The notes under the pieces: model-generated | The model's input: only the letters and a program-made list of their open reading frames with translations | Database searches by the model: none | Told to the model about the DNA's origin: nothing | Shown here: piece by piece, positions 10,978 to 23,121 of the stretch | How the letters are laid out: every line of letters begins with the position of its first letter | Numbering within the stretch: the stretch's first letter is position 1 | Program-made: the position numbers and the translations under genes | Origin: Hydractinia symbiolongicarpus | Taxonomy: Eukaryota; Cnidaria; Hydrozoa; Anthoathecata; Hydractiniidae | Direction: 5' to 3' | Assembly (NCBI RefSeq): GCF_029227915.1 | Contig: NC_079881.1 | Coordinates: 18,639,501 to 18,703,500 of the forward strand | Length of the DNA stretch: 64,000 bases

Positions 10978-13808
10978 GTTATTATATTCTACGATAAAAA
11001 AATATGTGTTTAGTATATAGCTAAATATAAAGATAGCCAGTCGGCCCAACAGTGAGATTTTTAGCTGTAAAAATAATTTGACAAGATTCGAAAGTGTTTT
11101 GACATGTTTCACTGGATGTGTCTGTTGAAAGTATTATTCACTGATTTATTTATGCAGTTTGTCTAGTTACGGCTTAGGACCAGGCTTCTTCGTGAACAAA
11201 ACAAGTACAATTTTACTTTTAGATGTTGATCTCTATGACCCTGTTATTAGCTTGCGGATAGTTCATAAAAACAGTGTCACACAATGTAGGTGGTGGGCGG
11301 TATAATTACGCCATTGTCAGCCTTTGATGCTTACCAATGGTTGTCAAACGTTTTTTCACAGAAGGGTCAGCAACACCTTTATATTTGGCAAACCTGACAA
11401 AATGTGGAAGGGAATAGTATCAAATACAGGAACCGGCGTAAACATGGGCAGGTATTAGCTTCTGATAAATAGTCTTTCTTTCCCCAGGGCTTTTTATTTG
11501 GGCTGAAATTGTCGAAAAAACTTAACAAGCATATATCACAAAATAAAGAAGTGTCACTAATTTTTTATATATAACCCCGTGCTTGTAAATCAATTACTCT
11601 CCATGTTATTCTTTTAACAACATCATAACAAACTAATCAAACCAAAAACCGGTTTCACCAGAGTAAACTGTAATTTCCCATCATTACGGCAAGTTACTCA
11701 TAAAACTATTTTTTCCAAGTAGAAACCAGGCTAGGACGTTATACTGTGATGTCATCAAAGTCATTATGAGTCGACATTATAATGTCTCATTATGCATAAT
11801 TTAACAAATGCGAGAGTGAGAACCTTTCAGTAATAATAAAAACAATACGTTTTCTTTTTTTATTAAATTTTTTTTAACGTTTCCAACTTAAATTTTCAAA
11901 AAAATATGAAGCAGTCCATTAAAAGCCAAATGTAACAAAAGAAATATAAAAAAAATGTGAAAAGTAAATGGAAGCGTTGTTGTAAATTCCAACCTCGTTC
12001 CCAGGGCAAATTGGAACTTTTTGACGGTGTTTACAATATATTTCCAATTATTCTAATTTCACAAAAAAATGTGTTTAGTGATGATTATGGTCAACCTAGC
12101 CCTCGGGACCTTTTTTCTGCTTTTTTGTATTGCGAACGGCTTCAGATTAAGTCCCCTTTAGATTTTTTAAAATTTCGCAATGTAAACTTCGATTGGTGTG
12201 AACAAAAAAAATAATTAACTAGTTAGTCGTTGATTGCACGGCGGTAAAAACCACATAAAATCTCTTGTTCGCGGCATCTTCCTTGGATATATAGAGAAAT
12301 TATTATTGGTCTGAAGTTGCTTTCCTTTTCTAAGAATAAATTTTTGGTTAAAAAATTAAGCAACACCCCAGGTATAGCGCCCTAAGCATTCGCAAAGATT
12401 TTAAACTAAAAAAGAGAGTAGAAATGAGCAGTGTTTTTTAAATCTACATCAAACATATTATGCAGAAAAGATACATAATCGCATAGCAACAGGGGCGGAA
12501 TCTAGGGCGTAGTGCATTTCTCCCAAAACACCCCAAAAAACATATGGAAATTTAAAACGCTAATACTCCGTTTCATTTAAAATTTGTACTGAAAACTCTT
12601 TTACTCAATTTAAAGCATGGTATTTTTAATGCGTCCTTCTTGTGGCCTAAGTAAAAAGTGAATTCTGGGCGTAAAATTTAGGTATTTTGTAAATATTGGC
12701 GCATTAGCGTAAAAACAGCACCATGTTGTAAAGACAAAATAGCTGAAATCATATAACTGATATCTTGTTGACAAAGTTTGAAGAATTTTCAACGTAGTTT
12801 AATGTGTATATAGGTGAATAATCTCATCTTTTTAAAAAACATTAAATCGCCATCCAGAAAATCCAGAAACGCCGACGACCTTTTTAAAGATGATATTTTT
12901 GGCGTTACTAATCTAAAAAAATAAAAATTAAACCTCCGTCGCGCCTGAAATTTCTCACAGAATTCAAAAATCGCGTTAATTTTGGCGTGCTTTAAGGGCA
13001 TATCTAAGCACCCAGGTGATATAAAGTGTAAATTTAAAAATAACAAAAGTTTGAACATAATTCTTTTGATACCGAGTGGAAGAAGTGTTACCTTGATCTT
13101 CAAATCAAGTCCATTGTTACCCAAATTTTGGAATGCAGTAAAAACAGTTTCCGTTGAAAATTCTGAAAATTATTTTAAAAGCTTTGCACTGTTAACATTA
13201 TTACAACAAGTTGCTAACAAATATTCAGTTTAAGTGAAAACCAGGCTTTAGATCTTAAGCTGTGTCATCATTGGAGTCATTATAAAGTCGATATACGGCG
13301 AGGTCTGGGCACTAGTAAAGCGCTTGTTAGGACAATTTTAAGCTGGTTTTTGTTTGAGTCAATTAAAAACAAGTTAAATCATGTGCCAACAAGTTAGCCC
13401 ATTTGACTTTCTTTGTAAATTCTTTTTGCTATACGAAAAAGACAAAAGTGTTTTAGTCTTGTTGTCCCAGCATGACTAAATGCTGTTTGACTTCCTGGAA
13501 AGTACATCGTATTTAGATAGTCTCAAGGCAAGATTGATAGATTTTTTAAAACGTTCGCTAGGGTCGCTACTGTGTCAACTTTGTTGAAAATAAATAATTT
13601 TCAATTTCAAGTAACAGTTTAGAGCGCAACGGACAGTGTAAGTTATGAGAAATTTAAAGTTCAATATGCATTTATTTTGTTCAGATGGTATTTCAGGTTA
13701 TAAACAATAGGTCAATTGCTTAGAACAATATAAAAATAAAAATAATGACTAGACTGGTGAGATTTTTTAAATTCTTGTCGCAAACAATGTAAATGTAAAG
13801 TCTAAAAA

Positions 13809-13896
13809 CCAACCTCGTCCTCTAGAGTCTTTTGGCCCCTGAGCCGTATCGCTATTAAATTAACCAAAAAAGTAAAATGCCCTGGAAACGAAGTTG
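13809..13896. repeat. Palindromic CAACCTCG-family element (subfamily with GGCCCCTGAGCCG)
   Basis: Begins CCAACCTCG and ends CCTGGAAACGAAGTTG, an imperfect inverted copy. The interior reads TTTTGGCCCCTGAGCCG and AAAATGCCC, shared with 19921-20041. Probably a miniature inverted-repeat element. Confidence 0.6.
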
Positions 13897-14532
13897 TCTA
13901 AAAGCTAAACAAGACATGTTTATTTAATACATATATATTCAAAAAAAAATTGATTGTACTGTCAGACAGTTTGGATTTTATGATTCCGCTTAGTGTACTG
14001 TTGCTACACGACTGCACCAACGAAAAATAAAGAATGAATAAAGGTATATGCGATTGAACGGAGTGAATTTGTTTACGCGAATTGTACAATTTTTCTCTTT
14101 TTATATCGGGACAGCGATGTAAAAACCGCACCGGTATTTAAAAAGAGTAAAAAAGCCCTGGAGGTTGATTTGTTGATTTAATTTTCTTTACATATCGAAT
14201 GTTAAAGCAGAACTTAGAAATATAAATTGTACAAAAAAATGTCGGAGAAAAATGACGATATTTTTTGATAGTGAAAAACTTTTGTCCAGCAAATTATGTT
14301 AGCATTTCCTTTCGTCTCCATAAAAAGTCACTCAAAAAACATAGACAAGAGTTCTCTTTAAAAAAGGGACGAGTTCTGCTAGGTAACGAATGTGCGACAT
14401 GTTATTTTGTCTGACGAAAATTTTTGCCGACAATTATTTGTCTGACCAGAATTTAAGACATCTCCTTGGCGAATGTCAATGTTGTCGGACATTTTTATCG
14501 CTTCACGTGCTTGTTATGCAAATGAAGACGAG

Positions 14533-14606
14533 CATTACAGAGATTTCCATGACAGAGATTTCCATTACAGAAATTTCAATTACAGAGATTTCCATTACAG
14601 AAAATT
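14533..14606. repeat. 15-bp minisatellite, about five units
   Basis: Tandem units of ATTACAGAGATTTCC with single-base variants. Fifteen is divisible by three, so the array stays open in translation and creates an apparent protein repeat, which I do not regard as coding. Confidence 0.8.
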
Positions 14607-14972
14607 TTCTTTCCTTTTTTTGCATTATGACACTGTGCAGAATCAGGTGTAATTTGTGTTCATTTCGCATGCTACCACCCAGTGCTTTTTTGCACTGCAG
14701 CTAAAAAAGCACTGGGGGTCAGGCTTAAATTGTTCATAATCTACATTTAGGAATAAAACAACCCACAACGTCGTCTACAGTGATTTTGTCTTTTTATATA
14801 TATATTTTATATATTTTGGTGGGAATGCATCCTGGGGACGAGGTCGCAATGTCACGTGGTACTACTTGTGGTTAGTTTTGGTTAAACAAGAACTACAAAA
14901 ACTATAAATTAAAGAATTCAAAGTAGCAAAAACTAAAGTACAAAAAAATAACCTAACAATATGTCAGCGAAA

Positions 14973-15068
14973 CAACCCCGATACCAGGACCTCTTGTCTA
15001 TTTTTGCGCATCTGACGGCGAGATGAACCCTTTTCGACCGAGAGACAAAAAGCCCGGGGACGAGGTTG
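14973..15068. repeat. Palindromic CAACCTCG-family element (subfamily with TGTCTC/GAGACA)
   Basis: Starts CAACCCCGATACCAGGAC and closes with CCCGGGGACGAGGTTG. The interior has CTCTTGTCT and GAGACAAAAAG inverted to each other. It shares its layout with 18518-18599 and 22223-22327. Confidence 0.6.
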
Positions 15069-16681
15069 TCAGTGAGACACTTTTTGAATAAGACTCTTTT
15101 AAGGAGCTGACTGCGTAAGCACCGCGTTTTTCCCCAAATAATACTGGTTACCCCTGAAAGAAATGCTAATTTGTGATTCGTTTAAAAGCCTCACGTGACA
15201 TTTGCCGACCGGGGGAATAATCACACAGGATATAGGAAGATAACATCTATCAACATTACAACATAGTTATAAAAAAAACAATAAAATATAACATCGATTC
15301 AGAAAATTGGTACTGGTCTGTCAAACAAAATGGATATAATCTTTTTTTTACCTTTTGACAAAGACTGAAACTTGAAACAACAAGAAGGTCCTTGCGGTTT
15401 TAACACTTCTCTTGGGAAGTATTAACATGTCAAAATAGAAAAATGCAAGCAAACAAAAATACCGAGCGGCTGAAGAACCGCGAAACAACTAAATTTGGAA
15501 TAAAAGTGAATAGCTAATAATCTTAAATACAAAGAAAATTTTTTAATTAATAATTTTAACTAAAAATGTATACTTAACTAATTTTTAATTTTAAATTGTT
15601 TTGGTTCTTAAGGCGCTGAAAAAATGAAAGCAAAAAATGCGCGAAAAACTTAGAAAACACAAACGGAAAAAAAGAAACGTTAAAAAATTAGGCCTAAATT
15701 TGTTCATTTTGAAACCCCTTTCTTCGACAAATATAATTTAACTGCCAAATCTTGCAGTGTCGGACAATCAACTTTCATTGTAAGAACGTGCGAATTGACT
15801 ATTTATTAATAAATAAGGTTTGAATACAAGATTCAATAAATAAGAAATATAAAATTTATTAATAAATACAGTATGAAAGAAAATTGTTAGTTGATTAGTA
15901 AAACCTTTGTTGTTATCAATTAAAAAGAATAGGTCTTTAACGCATTACTTACCAGTCCTTTTTTTGTTTCTATGTTTTTCATAATCGAAGAGAATATATT
16001 TATACACTTTTTCAATAACAACCTGGAAACTTGGTTTCAGCCTGTGGTTTTCTTATTTTTCACATGTTAGCCTGCAACTACTCTTATGTTCTTCTTATCT
16101 TCGACAATTTTTATTTATCTCTCACACTACGATCCAATTTTTATAATGTAAAACCTAAGTACAAATTTCGAATATTAGTAAAAAGTAATTCTCCGAAATT
16201 TTGCCTATTTTTTCACTATTCTCAGCCTTATTGTTCTTATAAAATTGTTCTAATAAAAAAGTATATACGTTACTTTAACTTTGTTCTAAATCAAAAACAA
16301 CATTACTTCTTTCATCATTGATTCTCAGATTTATCTTAAATTGAAGCATTTTTTCATGGTGCCAAAAAAGCGCTATTTTTCGGAGGTACGGATTAAAGAT
16401 TCTGTTGCTTTTTCTACACACTCGTAACTCGTACCTTGCAACACACAAACATAAAGATAAATACAAATCCATAACTATAGAAATATATACTTGACTGAGT
16501 TGGAAGTAAAAAACATTATTTTATTTGCTGAACCATACACGATCTGATTATGCTTTAACAAGGAGCTGAAGAGAAAATTTATAAAATAAATTGTGTTTCT
16601 TGCTTTAAGCCAAGCTAAATATATCAATTTTTATGCACAGATATATACAGGATATTCACACATCGAGTGTGGTATTTTTCC

Positions 16682-19600
16682 TCAGCACAACCCGCATGTT
16701 TTTGGACAGCGATAACCATACAATTTGCAGTACCCACGAAACACTATCAAATGTCTACAGTAGCGGAGTCTGTCTTTGCAAGCTAAAAATAGCAAATTAC
16801 GTCATGTTACAATTTTATTGGACTAAAAAATTAGCGCGATTCTCGGATTATTTTGGTAAAACGTAGAGCCGTGATAGCCTAGTTAACTAACCTTTCTTCG
16901 AGCAGAAAAATCGTTTGCGACCCAGCGTAATTTCTTCCACCTTAATTATGCCGATTTTCCGGTGGTAAGAAAAATTATGCTGGGTCTCCGGGATAAAATC
17001 AAAAGGGATATTTTTCACAAGAATCTCACAGAAAAGCATTAAAAACATGCACAAATTTTAGTTGGGTTATTTAACTGGACCCCAACATCTATCCCAGGCT
17101 TTGTAGCTTAATATTAGAGTAACTTATTTAAAAAAGCGAGAATACTTGGGGACAAGGTTGGTTTAGTACGCATGGATAAATTGACTAGATTCTCATCGTC
17201 AAACACACCTTTCAGTTTTCTTTTAAAAGACCGGTAGTAAATATTTCTTTGCAGCTTAACCTAACAAAGAATTTTTTTTGTCTCTTGGTCTGTATCAGAC
17301 ATCAAAATCTGCATACTGATATCACTCACCTGCAGGCCACCATTTTTTTGGTTTCGAAGTTTTTACGGGGGTTGTTTTTTTTCGTTTCGTTTTCGGTATA
17401 CGCGTAGTTACAACAGTATGTGCTGGCGAAGTTGTCGTTACCGCAGGTCTAGCCGTCGATGGGTTTTGACAGTAAACTGCATTTATTTTTTTAATGTCAA
17501 GTTTTGAAATCTGGATACCGCCAAGTGGTTTGTTTGGATTTTTTTTCCAGATGAGTGTTTGTTTACCATTTTTTGAAAACGCTTTGCTAAATAAAAAACA
17601 AAAAAATTTTATCTTTTACAGTGGACACACAAACGATCATATTAGCATCATCCCTGGTGACTAGGTCAGGTGGATCACAATAAGCAATTTAAGAAAGTCG
17701 TGTTCAATCAAATGAAAAATGAAAAATTTAGTCACAAACTCGAAAAGCCTTGTTTTGTGGAATAAAGCTTGAGATTGTGAAACTTACTTGGAATAATGCA
17801 GAACACTTAATGGATCATATTCTTGGACGACATTTCTTGACGATAACTCGATACCAAACTCCTTGCTTCTCCCTAAATAGATAAGTATCGTTTGCCGGTT
17901 AATTTAGTATACCTTGCCTTTTTACACGACATAATCAAGGTAACAAGAAAATTCCCAAGTAAGATGAAAAATCAATAAAGCTTGCCTTACACTATGGGCT
18001 AAGGTCTTAGCGCATTAGTGCACTATGGTTAGCTCATCATTAGCCCATAGTGAGAACCAAGCTTAAGTATCCTGACATCATTAAATGATCTCTTTCGCCG
18101 CCATTTTCAAAATTAAAACTTAACTCTACCTGCTTCAATATTTTCTTGATAGACTTGAACAAAAGAATCTCGGTCAGTTCTGCACTGCTCGTGAATGAAG
18201 CCAAGCACGTGCAATAACTCGTGCAATATGATTGGTTGGCGTAAACACGTTTCTACGGACGAGCCAATCTTTAACGAGAGTCTTTGCGAACCACGCCGCT
18301 TTCGACCAACATACGACCAACATCTAAAATTACAATTAGTGGTTTTATATAAAACATTCCGGCCAGTAATTGTCCATTAATTGATTAACTTTATGCTTCT
18401 CTCTTTAAATCACTGAGCATATGTCGTAAACCTTACCTGTTTTCTTTTCACCCTTCTTTAGGTTGAGCATATTGCTTTTTAGGTGAAAATTTTATTTAGT
18501 TTATCCGATGTAAAATACCAACCTCGATTTCAGGACCTGTTATCTCTTTTTTGCATATCCAACGCTGATGAGAGCCAAAAAGCCTGGAAACGAGGTTGGT
18601 AAAATACATCCCCCTGAGGTGTTGTCCAACGACAACACCAAACACACAACACACAAAAGAATCTCACTACAGAGCTAAGAAGGACTGGAAACGGTCTATA
18701 AAACTGGTAAATTTAAAAATTTTCAGGCCATGTTTACGTGACATCACCACCAGTAATCCATTGTTTTTCCTAACCTCTCATGCGGAAATATGTTTGATTT
18801 GTTTACGGCTTGACAAACATGATGAAAAAGAAAGAATGTTTAAAATTATGATTTACTTTCCCTTTTGCGATATTCCCTGGTAAATATGTATGTGTGTGAA
18901 ACATTTATACTTTAAGGGCGGTTGCGCTATAATAGTTGTCCACTACAGCTTTCTTTCGTGCTGAGAACATTTTCGTTATTTGACATCATTATAGTCAAGC
19001 TTGGCCGCAACCTTTATTGTTTGAATGACAAAGTTAACTCACCCTTCTCCGTTGATGATGTGAACAAAATGTTTTGGAGCATTTTCAAGTTTATATTCTC
19101 TAAACCTCACGCATGTTAGGGTTTCCAATGTTTTCATCGCACCCTTTATGTAAGCAGTTGCGTATTTTAGCAACGGATCTTTGATGTTGCGACTCCCTGT
19201 AAAACAAATAGACAAATTATTAGAAGACTAGTGAAGAAAGCGGATCCATGTTGTTTTTCGCAGAAAAAGCAGCCTCGTAACCAGATCTCTTTGTGTTTTT
19301 TAATTAATAATCTCAGAATGTGGCGTTTCTTTTTCTGAAACAAAGTTAGAAATCAAAGTTCACTAGATAATCGATTGAAAAATTTACTTGGCCTTTTAAA
19401 AGAAACCATTCTCGTCCCCAGAGCTCTTTAAAGTTTAACTCAAAGAGCTCTGGGGTCGATAATCAAAAGAAACGAAAGGCCTAGATAATAATAGCAAGAT
19501 GATTCGAACTGAAATGTTTTTGGAAAAACAACTCCGGGATTGGAACATTAAAAATCCGACACACGTTTGCGGATGTCACGCGCGACACACGTTCACGGAT

Positions 19601-20754
19601 GTCACGCGCGACACACGTTCGCGGATGCATCTTAGTTATTTGACCAAAACTGAAATTTCAATGTAGGTTCAATAACAGTGCTTACTAAAAGCTGAATCAA
19701 TCACGTAAGGAACGACGCGATTTGGCCATCGGATGTCAAATGATCGTTTCAAAAATGCGTGTCCTATCTTGTGGTTGGCGTCATGATTTCCCAGTCTTGT
19801 CTCGTCCGTTTTCTCATCCATCAACTCCATGTGTATTCCAGCTATATATATGAGAAAACATGGATGAAACTAACAAAAATACTGATATTTAATGCCCTAA
19901 GTACCTTGTGAAGTTCTACACCAACCTCTTTTGGTTGTCTTCTGGCCCCTGAGCCGTTAGTATGTTCCTTTTCGAGACCTTTTATCGAGACATTTCTTAT
20001 CAAATTAAACAAAAAGGCAAAATGCCCTAGGAACGACGTTAGCCCTAGACATCATTATTTATTGCAGATTTTTGCGTTCGTGTAAAACTAAAAAGAAAAA
20101 GTCTAAATCTAGCACTCCATATTACACTCTTTGCCTTAAAAATAATATCAGGCTGGGGCTTTCAAGTTAAAAACAATGCGTCTATTGTTTAAATCAATGG
20201 AGAAATAAGAATAATGAACAGTCTGGTTGGAATTTTGATATTTTAAAAAGCGCGTAAAGTTTTTATTATCGACATTATCTTTTCGATTGTGAACGAGCTT
20301 TAACGAAAAATAAGTTTTTCGAATTTCAAAGTCGATTAATATCTACAAGGTTAAATTGCGCTCTGAATTTCTTACACAAGTTCGGGCCTTATGTCGGGCG
20401 TGCAACGCTAAGTATTCTAGCTATGGACTTTTAAAAAAAAGTACTGGGAAGTAACAACATTGTCTCAAGGTGATAGTTCAAAATCATGATATAACAAAAA
20501 AATCGCGGGAGAAAAGAAAGGGACAAACGTTACCATGTTTGTTAATCGAGTCAATTTCATCAGTAGTACTCATTCTCCGGTTAGCCAACACGACGTTAAC
20601 AAACGCTATAAATAAGTAAATTGATTCAATTATGTGAACGACGTAATAAAAGATAGTAATTATAAATTATAAATTATTACCACTTTTATAAAACATTTTA
20701 TAGTTTTTATAACTTACTTAACGCGACGAAGAAAAAGATCGAGTACACTTCCAT
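16682..20754 (-). CDS. Secreted astacin-family zinc metalloprotease with C-terminal ShKT domain (complete, 8 exons, 351 aa)
   Basis: Exons (minus): 20754-20718, 20605-20534, 19841-19686, 19196-19043, 18323-18130, 17872-17788, 17586-17330, 16782-16682. All phases agree and the total is 1056 nt. Signal peptide at residues 1-20, then a short propeptide, then the catalytic domain from about WPNRVVPYVID. Residues 141-147 read CWSYVGR. The zinc site is HELLHVLGFIHEQCRTDRD at 174-192 (consensus HExxHxxGFxHExxRxDRD). The Met-turn reads SVLHY (227-231) with leucine for the conserved methionine. The domain ends LDIKKINAVYC. A Thr/Lys-rich linker leads to a ShKT module, CX6CX9CX6CX3CX2C, residues 320-351, ending the protein. 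This order (astacin then ShKT) is known from cnidarian matrix and nematocyst proteases. No clear FxGD aspartate switch is visible in the propeptide. Substrate unknown. Confidence 0.95.
16918..16986. repeat. Small foldback repeat in astacin last intron
   Basis: GACCCAGCGTAATTTCTT at 16919 pairs with AAGAAAAATTATGCTGGGTC ending about 16985, around a short spacer containing CCACC/GGTGG. Hairpin-forming miniature element; no duplication seen. Confidence 0.6.
17990..18052. repeat. Small hairpin repeat in astacin intron 5
   Basis: CACTATGGGCTAA at the left end and TTAGCCCATAGTG at the right end are exact inverted copies around a spacer that itself carries GCACTATGG. Likely a miniature foldback element. 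Confidence 0.6.
18518..18599. repeat. Palindromic CAACCTCG-family element in astacin intron 4
   Basis: CCAACCTCG at the left end and CGAGGTTGG at the right end are exact reverse complements. The interior has TCAGGACCTG and AGCCTGGAAA. Same subfamily as 14973-15068. Confidence 0.7.
19557..19627. repeat. 26-bp GC-rich minisatellite, three units, astacin intron 3
   Basis: Units start at 19557, 19583 and 19609 with core CGACACACGTTCGCGGATG and variants. CpG-dense in an otherwise AT-rich intron. Confidence 0.85.
19921..20041. repeat. Palindromic CAACCTCG-family element in astacin intron 2
   Basis: Left CCAACCTC and right end CCTAGGAACGACGTTAG are degenerate inverted copies. The interior TCTGGCCCCTGAGCCG and AAAATGCCC match 13809-13896, so it belongs to that subfamily. 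Confidence 0.6.
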
Positions 20755-23121
20755 CTCTAAGCGCTTCTATTCATTCCACTGCGTTTTATCATTTCTTTAA
20801 AACATTTTATAGTAATATGTTGCATGCCAAAGCATCAATGACGTCATCACAAATTAGCCAATTAAGTGCTTCCAAATCAGCTACGGAAGGGGCAGTTTTA
20901 TTGTAAATAACCATCGATTAAGAAGAGGATATTCTTAAGTTATGAAAAATTTTGGCTTGTGCGAGAAAATAGAAATATTTTGATGTGTAATTAATTATGT
21001 CATTAACATGAGTCGACACTTCATTAACATTTTTGAAAACGTAATTAATGATTTGATGAAGGATTAATTAATGAAGGATTTTTAGTAATTCGCACAATCT
21101 TATCTTTTCCGTTTCCTGGGCTCACCATAAGAGAACAACCAGCGTCGGTAATGAGATTGTCATATAAGTTACGCACTTTAAAGAAGCAATTCATAAGATT
21201 CCTTGTAGCCATTAAAATGAAAGAGGTAGGCAAAAATATTTTGTAAAAAGAAATTTCACGACGTAATTGACAACTCGTAAATTTTCATCGTAATAATTAT
21301 TTCTACAATATTCCGAAATATAGATTAAAAACCAAAGCTCCTCGGGAAATGCGTTTTCTCTAAAGACTTAGAGTATGAATTTTCGCAAATTACGCGGATT
21401 TTTGCCAAACTCGCAAAATTATGTGCTAGAGAAATTTTTGTCAAAATAGCTCCCGAAAATACCAGTGAAAAAATCAAGAAATTTTTTATGTCACAGCATG
21501 AAGAGAAAAGTGGGATAATCTATAACAAAAGAATACTAAAAGCGAGGCATTCACGATGCTCGCATGATAATCGAAAATGGAGAATCTTTTCAGCTCTGTG
21601 AAGGAGTGTTCATAGTGAGTATGCGTAGTAGGATAAGGACGTAGTATAAAAGAAAACGAAGGAGCGTGTTCTTTCTGGATTTCACTTAAAATTTCACAAG
21701 CAACTTTAAATTTATTTTTTTTATATAATTATGATGAGAGATGGTACACGACGCGACATGGCAACATCGCTGGTACATAGTATAAAGCTAAACGAAGAAG
21801 TAAAACACGCAATTAAGACGCAAGACATTTGTCTAAAGTCGGATCTCCTTATAGCGAGTTTATAAGCGCGCAATTTCAAAGCGCACAGGACAAATTATTG
21901 TGCGCTCAGTCTACATTTGTTCATATTCTTGCGGGAGATTTTGAAAACCAAACAAAAACAAACCATGAGTGACTTTAACGATGGAACCACGGCGACCAAA
22001 GATTATCACGCAATAATGGCATTGCACATGCTTAAAACAAAGCGCTACACAGCTTAGGCGGACAAAAATTGCTGAATAGAGATCCGGCTTAACAAAGATC
22101 TTCAGTATATATAATGTCAAGGTTTTTCAAATTGCAAAATAGCTGCAAAGACAACATTCTGTTTTGGCTTGCGGAAAACAGTAGGTTTTTTTTAGCTTAG
22201 ACATTATATATATGTTTGTAATCCAACCTCGTTCCCAGAGCTTTTTGTCTCTCATCAGCGCTGCGCGTTTGTCTCGTCGTCGTATGATATGCAAAAAAGA
22301 GACAAAAGGTCCTGGGATTGAGGCTGATTTGTAAATGTGACGCATCACATGAAATAGATAAACTCTTTAACGCCTGTGATGTTCTGGGGGGGTGGGGGGG
22401 TATGTGTTACACAGCAAATCGAAAGATAAAAAAACGGAAAATAAAAAATATGAGGTCTATACGAGTTAAGCAGCGTCATTTTTTGCATACTGTTTTAATC
22501 TTTTCCAGTTTGTTTCTGTGAATCACAGTGTTGACAACGTTTGGATGTGAAAATAACAATTTTAGTGGACCCACCAAGACAAAATAATAAAGGGTTTTTT
22601 CAAAAAATGGAAGAGTTAAACAAAATTGAAGCTCAACAACAAACGCCCACATCAAATATCACATTGGATTCTCCTGGATACAGAAATTGAAAGCGATTTG
22701 GGAGAACTATCGCACAGCTGCTAAAATTAATTATCTAATCAGACCTTCAAGTGCGGTTTATAAAAAATATCTATGCTAAAAAGAAAGTATCAATAAATCA
22801 AGGTTACCAAGGGTAGACAGGTAATAGTATAATAGTTACTTAAGTAAAGGAAGACAATGCTGTAATTAATATGAATATCAATAGAGAAGAACTATTTTGA
22901 GAGAGCAACAATTCTGAAAATAGACCTCCAGTGAGAATAAGACCTCAAAAGCAGTGTTTTAAAATACGTAATGTGAGAAAAGTAGAAAAATTTAAAACTG
23001 TAACAGCTTTATGGGCAAATATGATCCAACAATTTTTTTAAGTTCAGGGAAAACACCATAACCAAAGTGTAATGCTGACAATTTTCTTTTTATAAAACAA
23101 AATATCTACAAAACTTAATTA
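20755..23121. other. Intergenic region between astacin and CTU2
   Basis: The astacin promoter should lie just right of 20754; no TATA or other core site is convincing. Further right are a CAACCTCG-family palindrome (22223-22327) and a G-rich run at 22385-22400 that could form a quadruplex. I see no exon on either strand. Confidence 0.5.
22223..22327. repeat. Palindromic CAACCTCG-family element
   Basis: Left CCAACCTCGTTCCCAGAGC and right GGTCCTGGGATTGAGG are imperfect inverted copies; the interior has TTTTTGTCTCTCATC against GAGACAAAAGG. Same subfamily as 14973-15068 and 18518-18599. Confidence 0.65.

Larger units (their letters stand above)
10978..16681. other. Intergenic region between ADAM10 and the astacin gene
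   Basis: No exon can be supported. It holds palindromic CAACCTCG-family elements (13809-13896, 14973-15068 and degenerate traces near 11990 and 14830), a 15-bp tandem array (14533-14606), and two diverged direct copies of about 65 bp (11728-11790 and 13238-13300) with TGATGTCATC- or TGTCATCA-like cores. The ADAM10 promoter should lie just right of 10977, but no core element stands out. Confidence 0.6.

Noticed and set aside
14390-14704. 104-aa frame with ITEISITEIS repeats
   Set aside because: Created by the 15-bp minisatellite; no splice or homology support.
19557-19627. Regular repeats resembling a CRISPR array
   Set aside because: The units are contiguous with no unique spacers and the genome is eukaryotic; simple minisatellite.
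22385-22400. G-run as a functional quadruplex
   Set aside because: Only a single G-rich stretch without context; noted under the intergenic entry but not claimed as a site.
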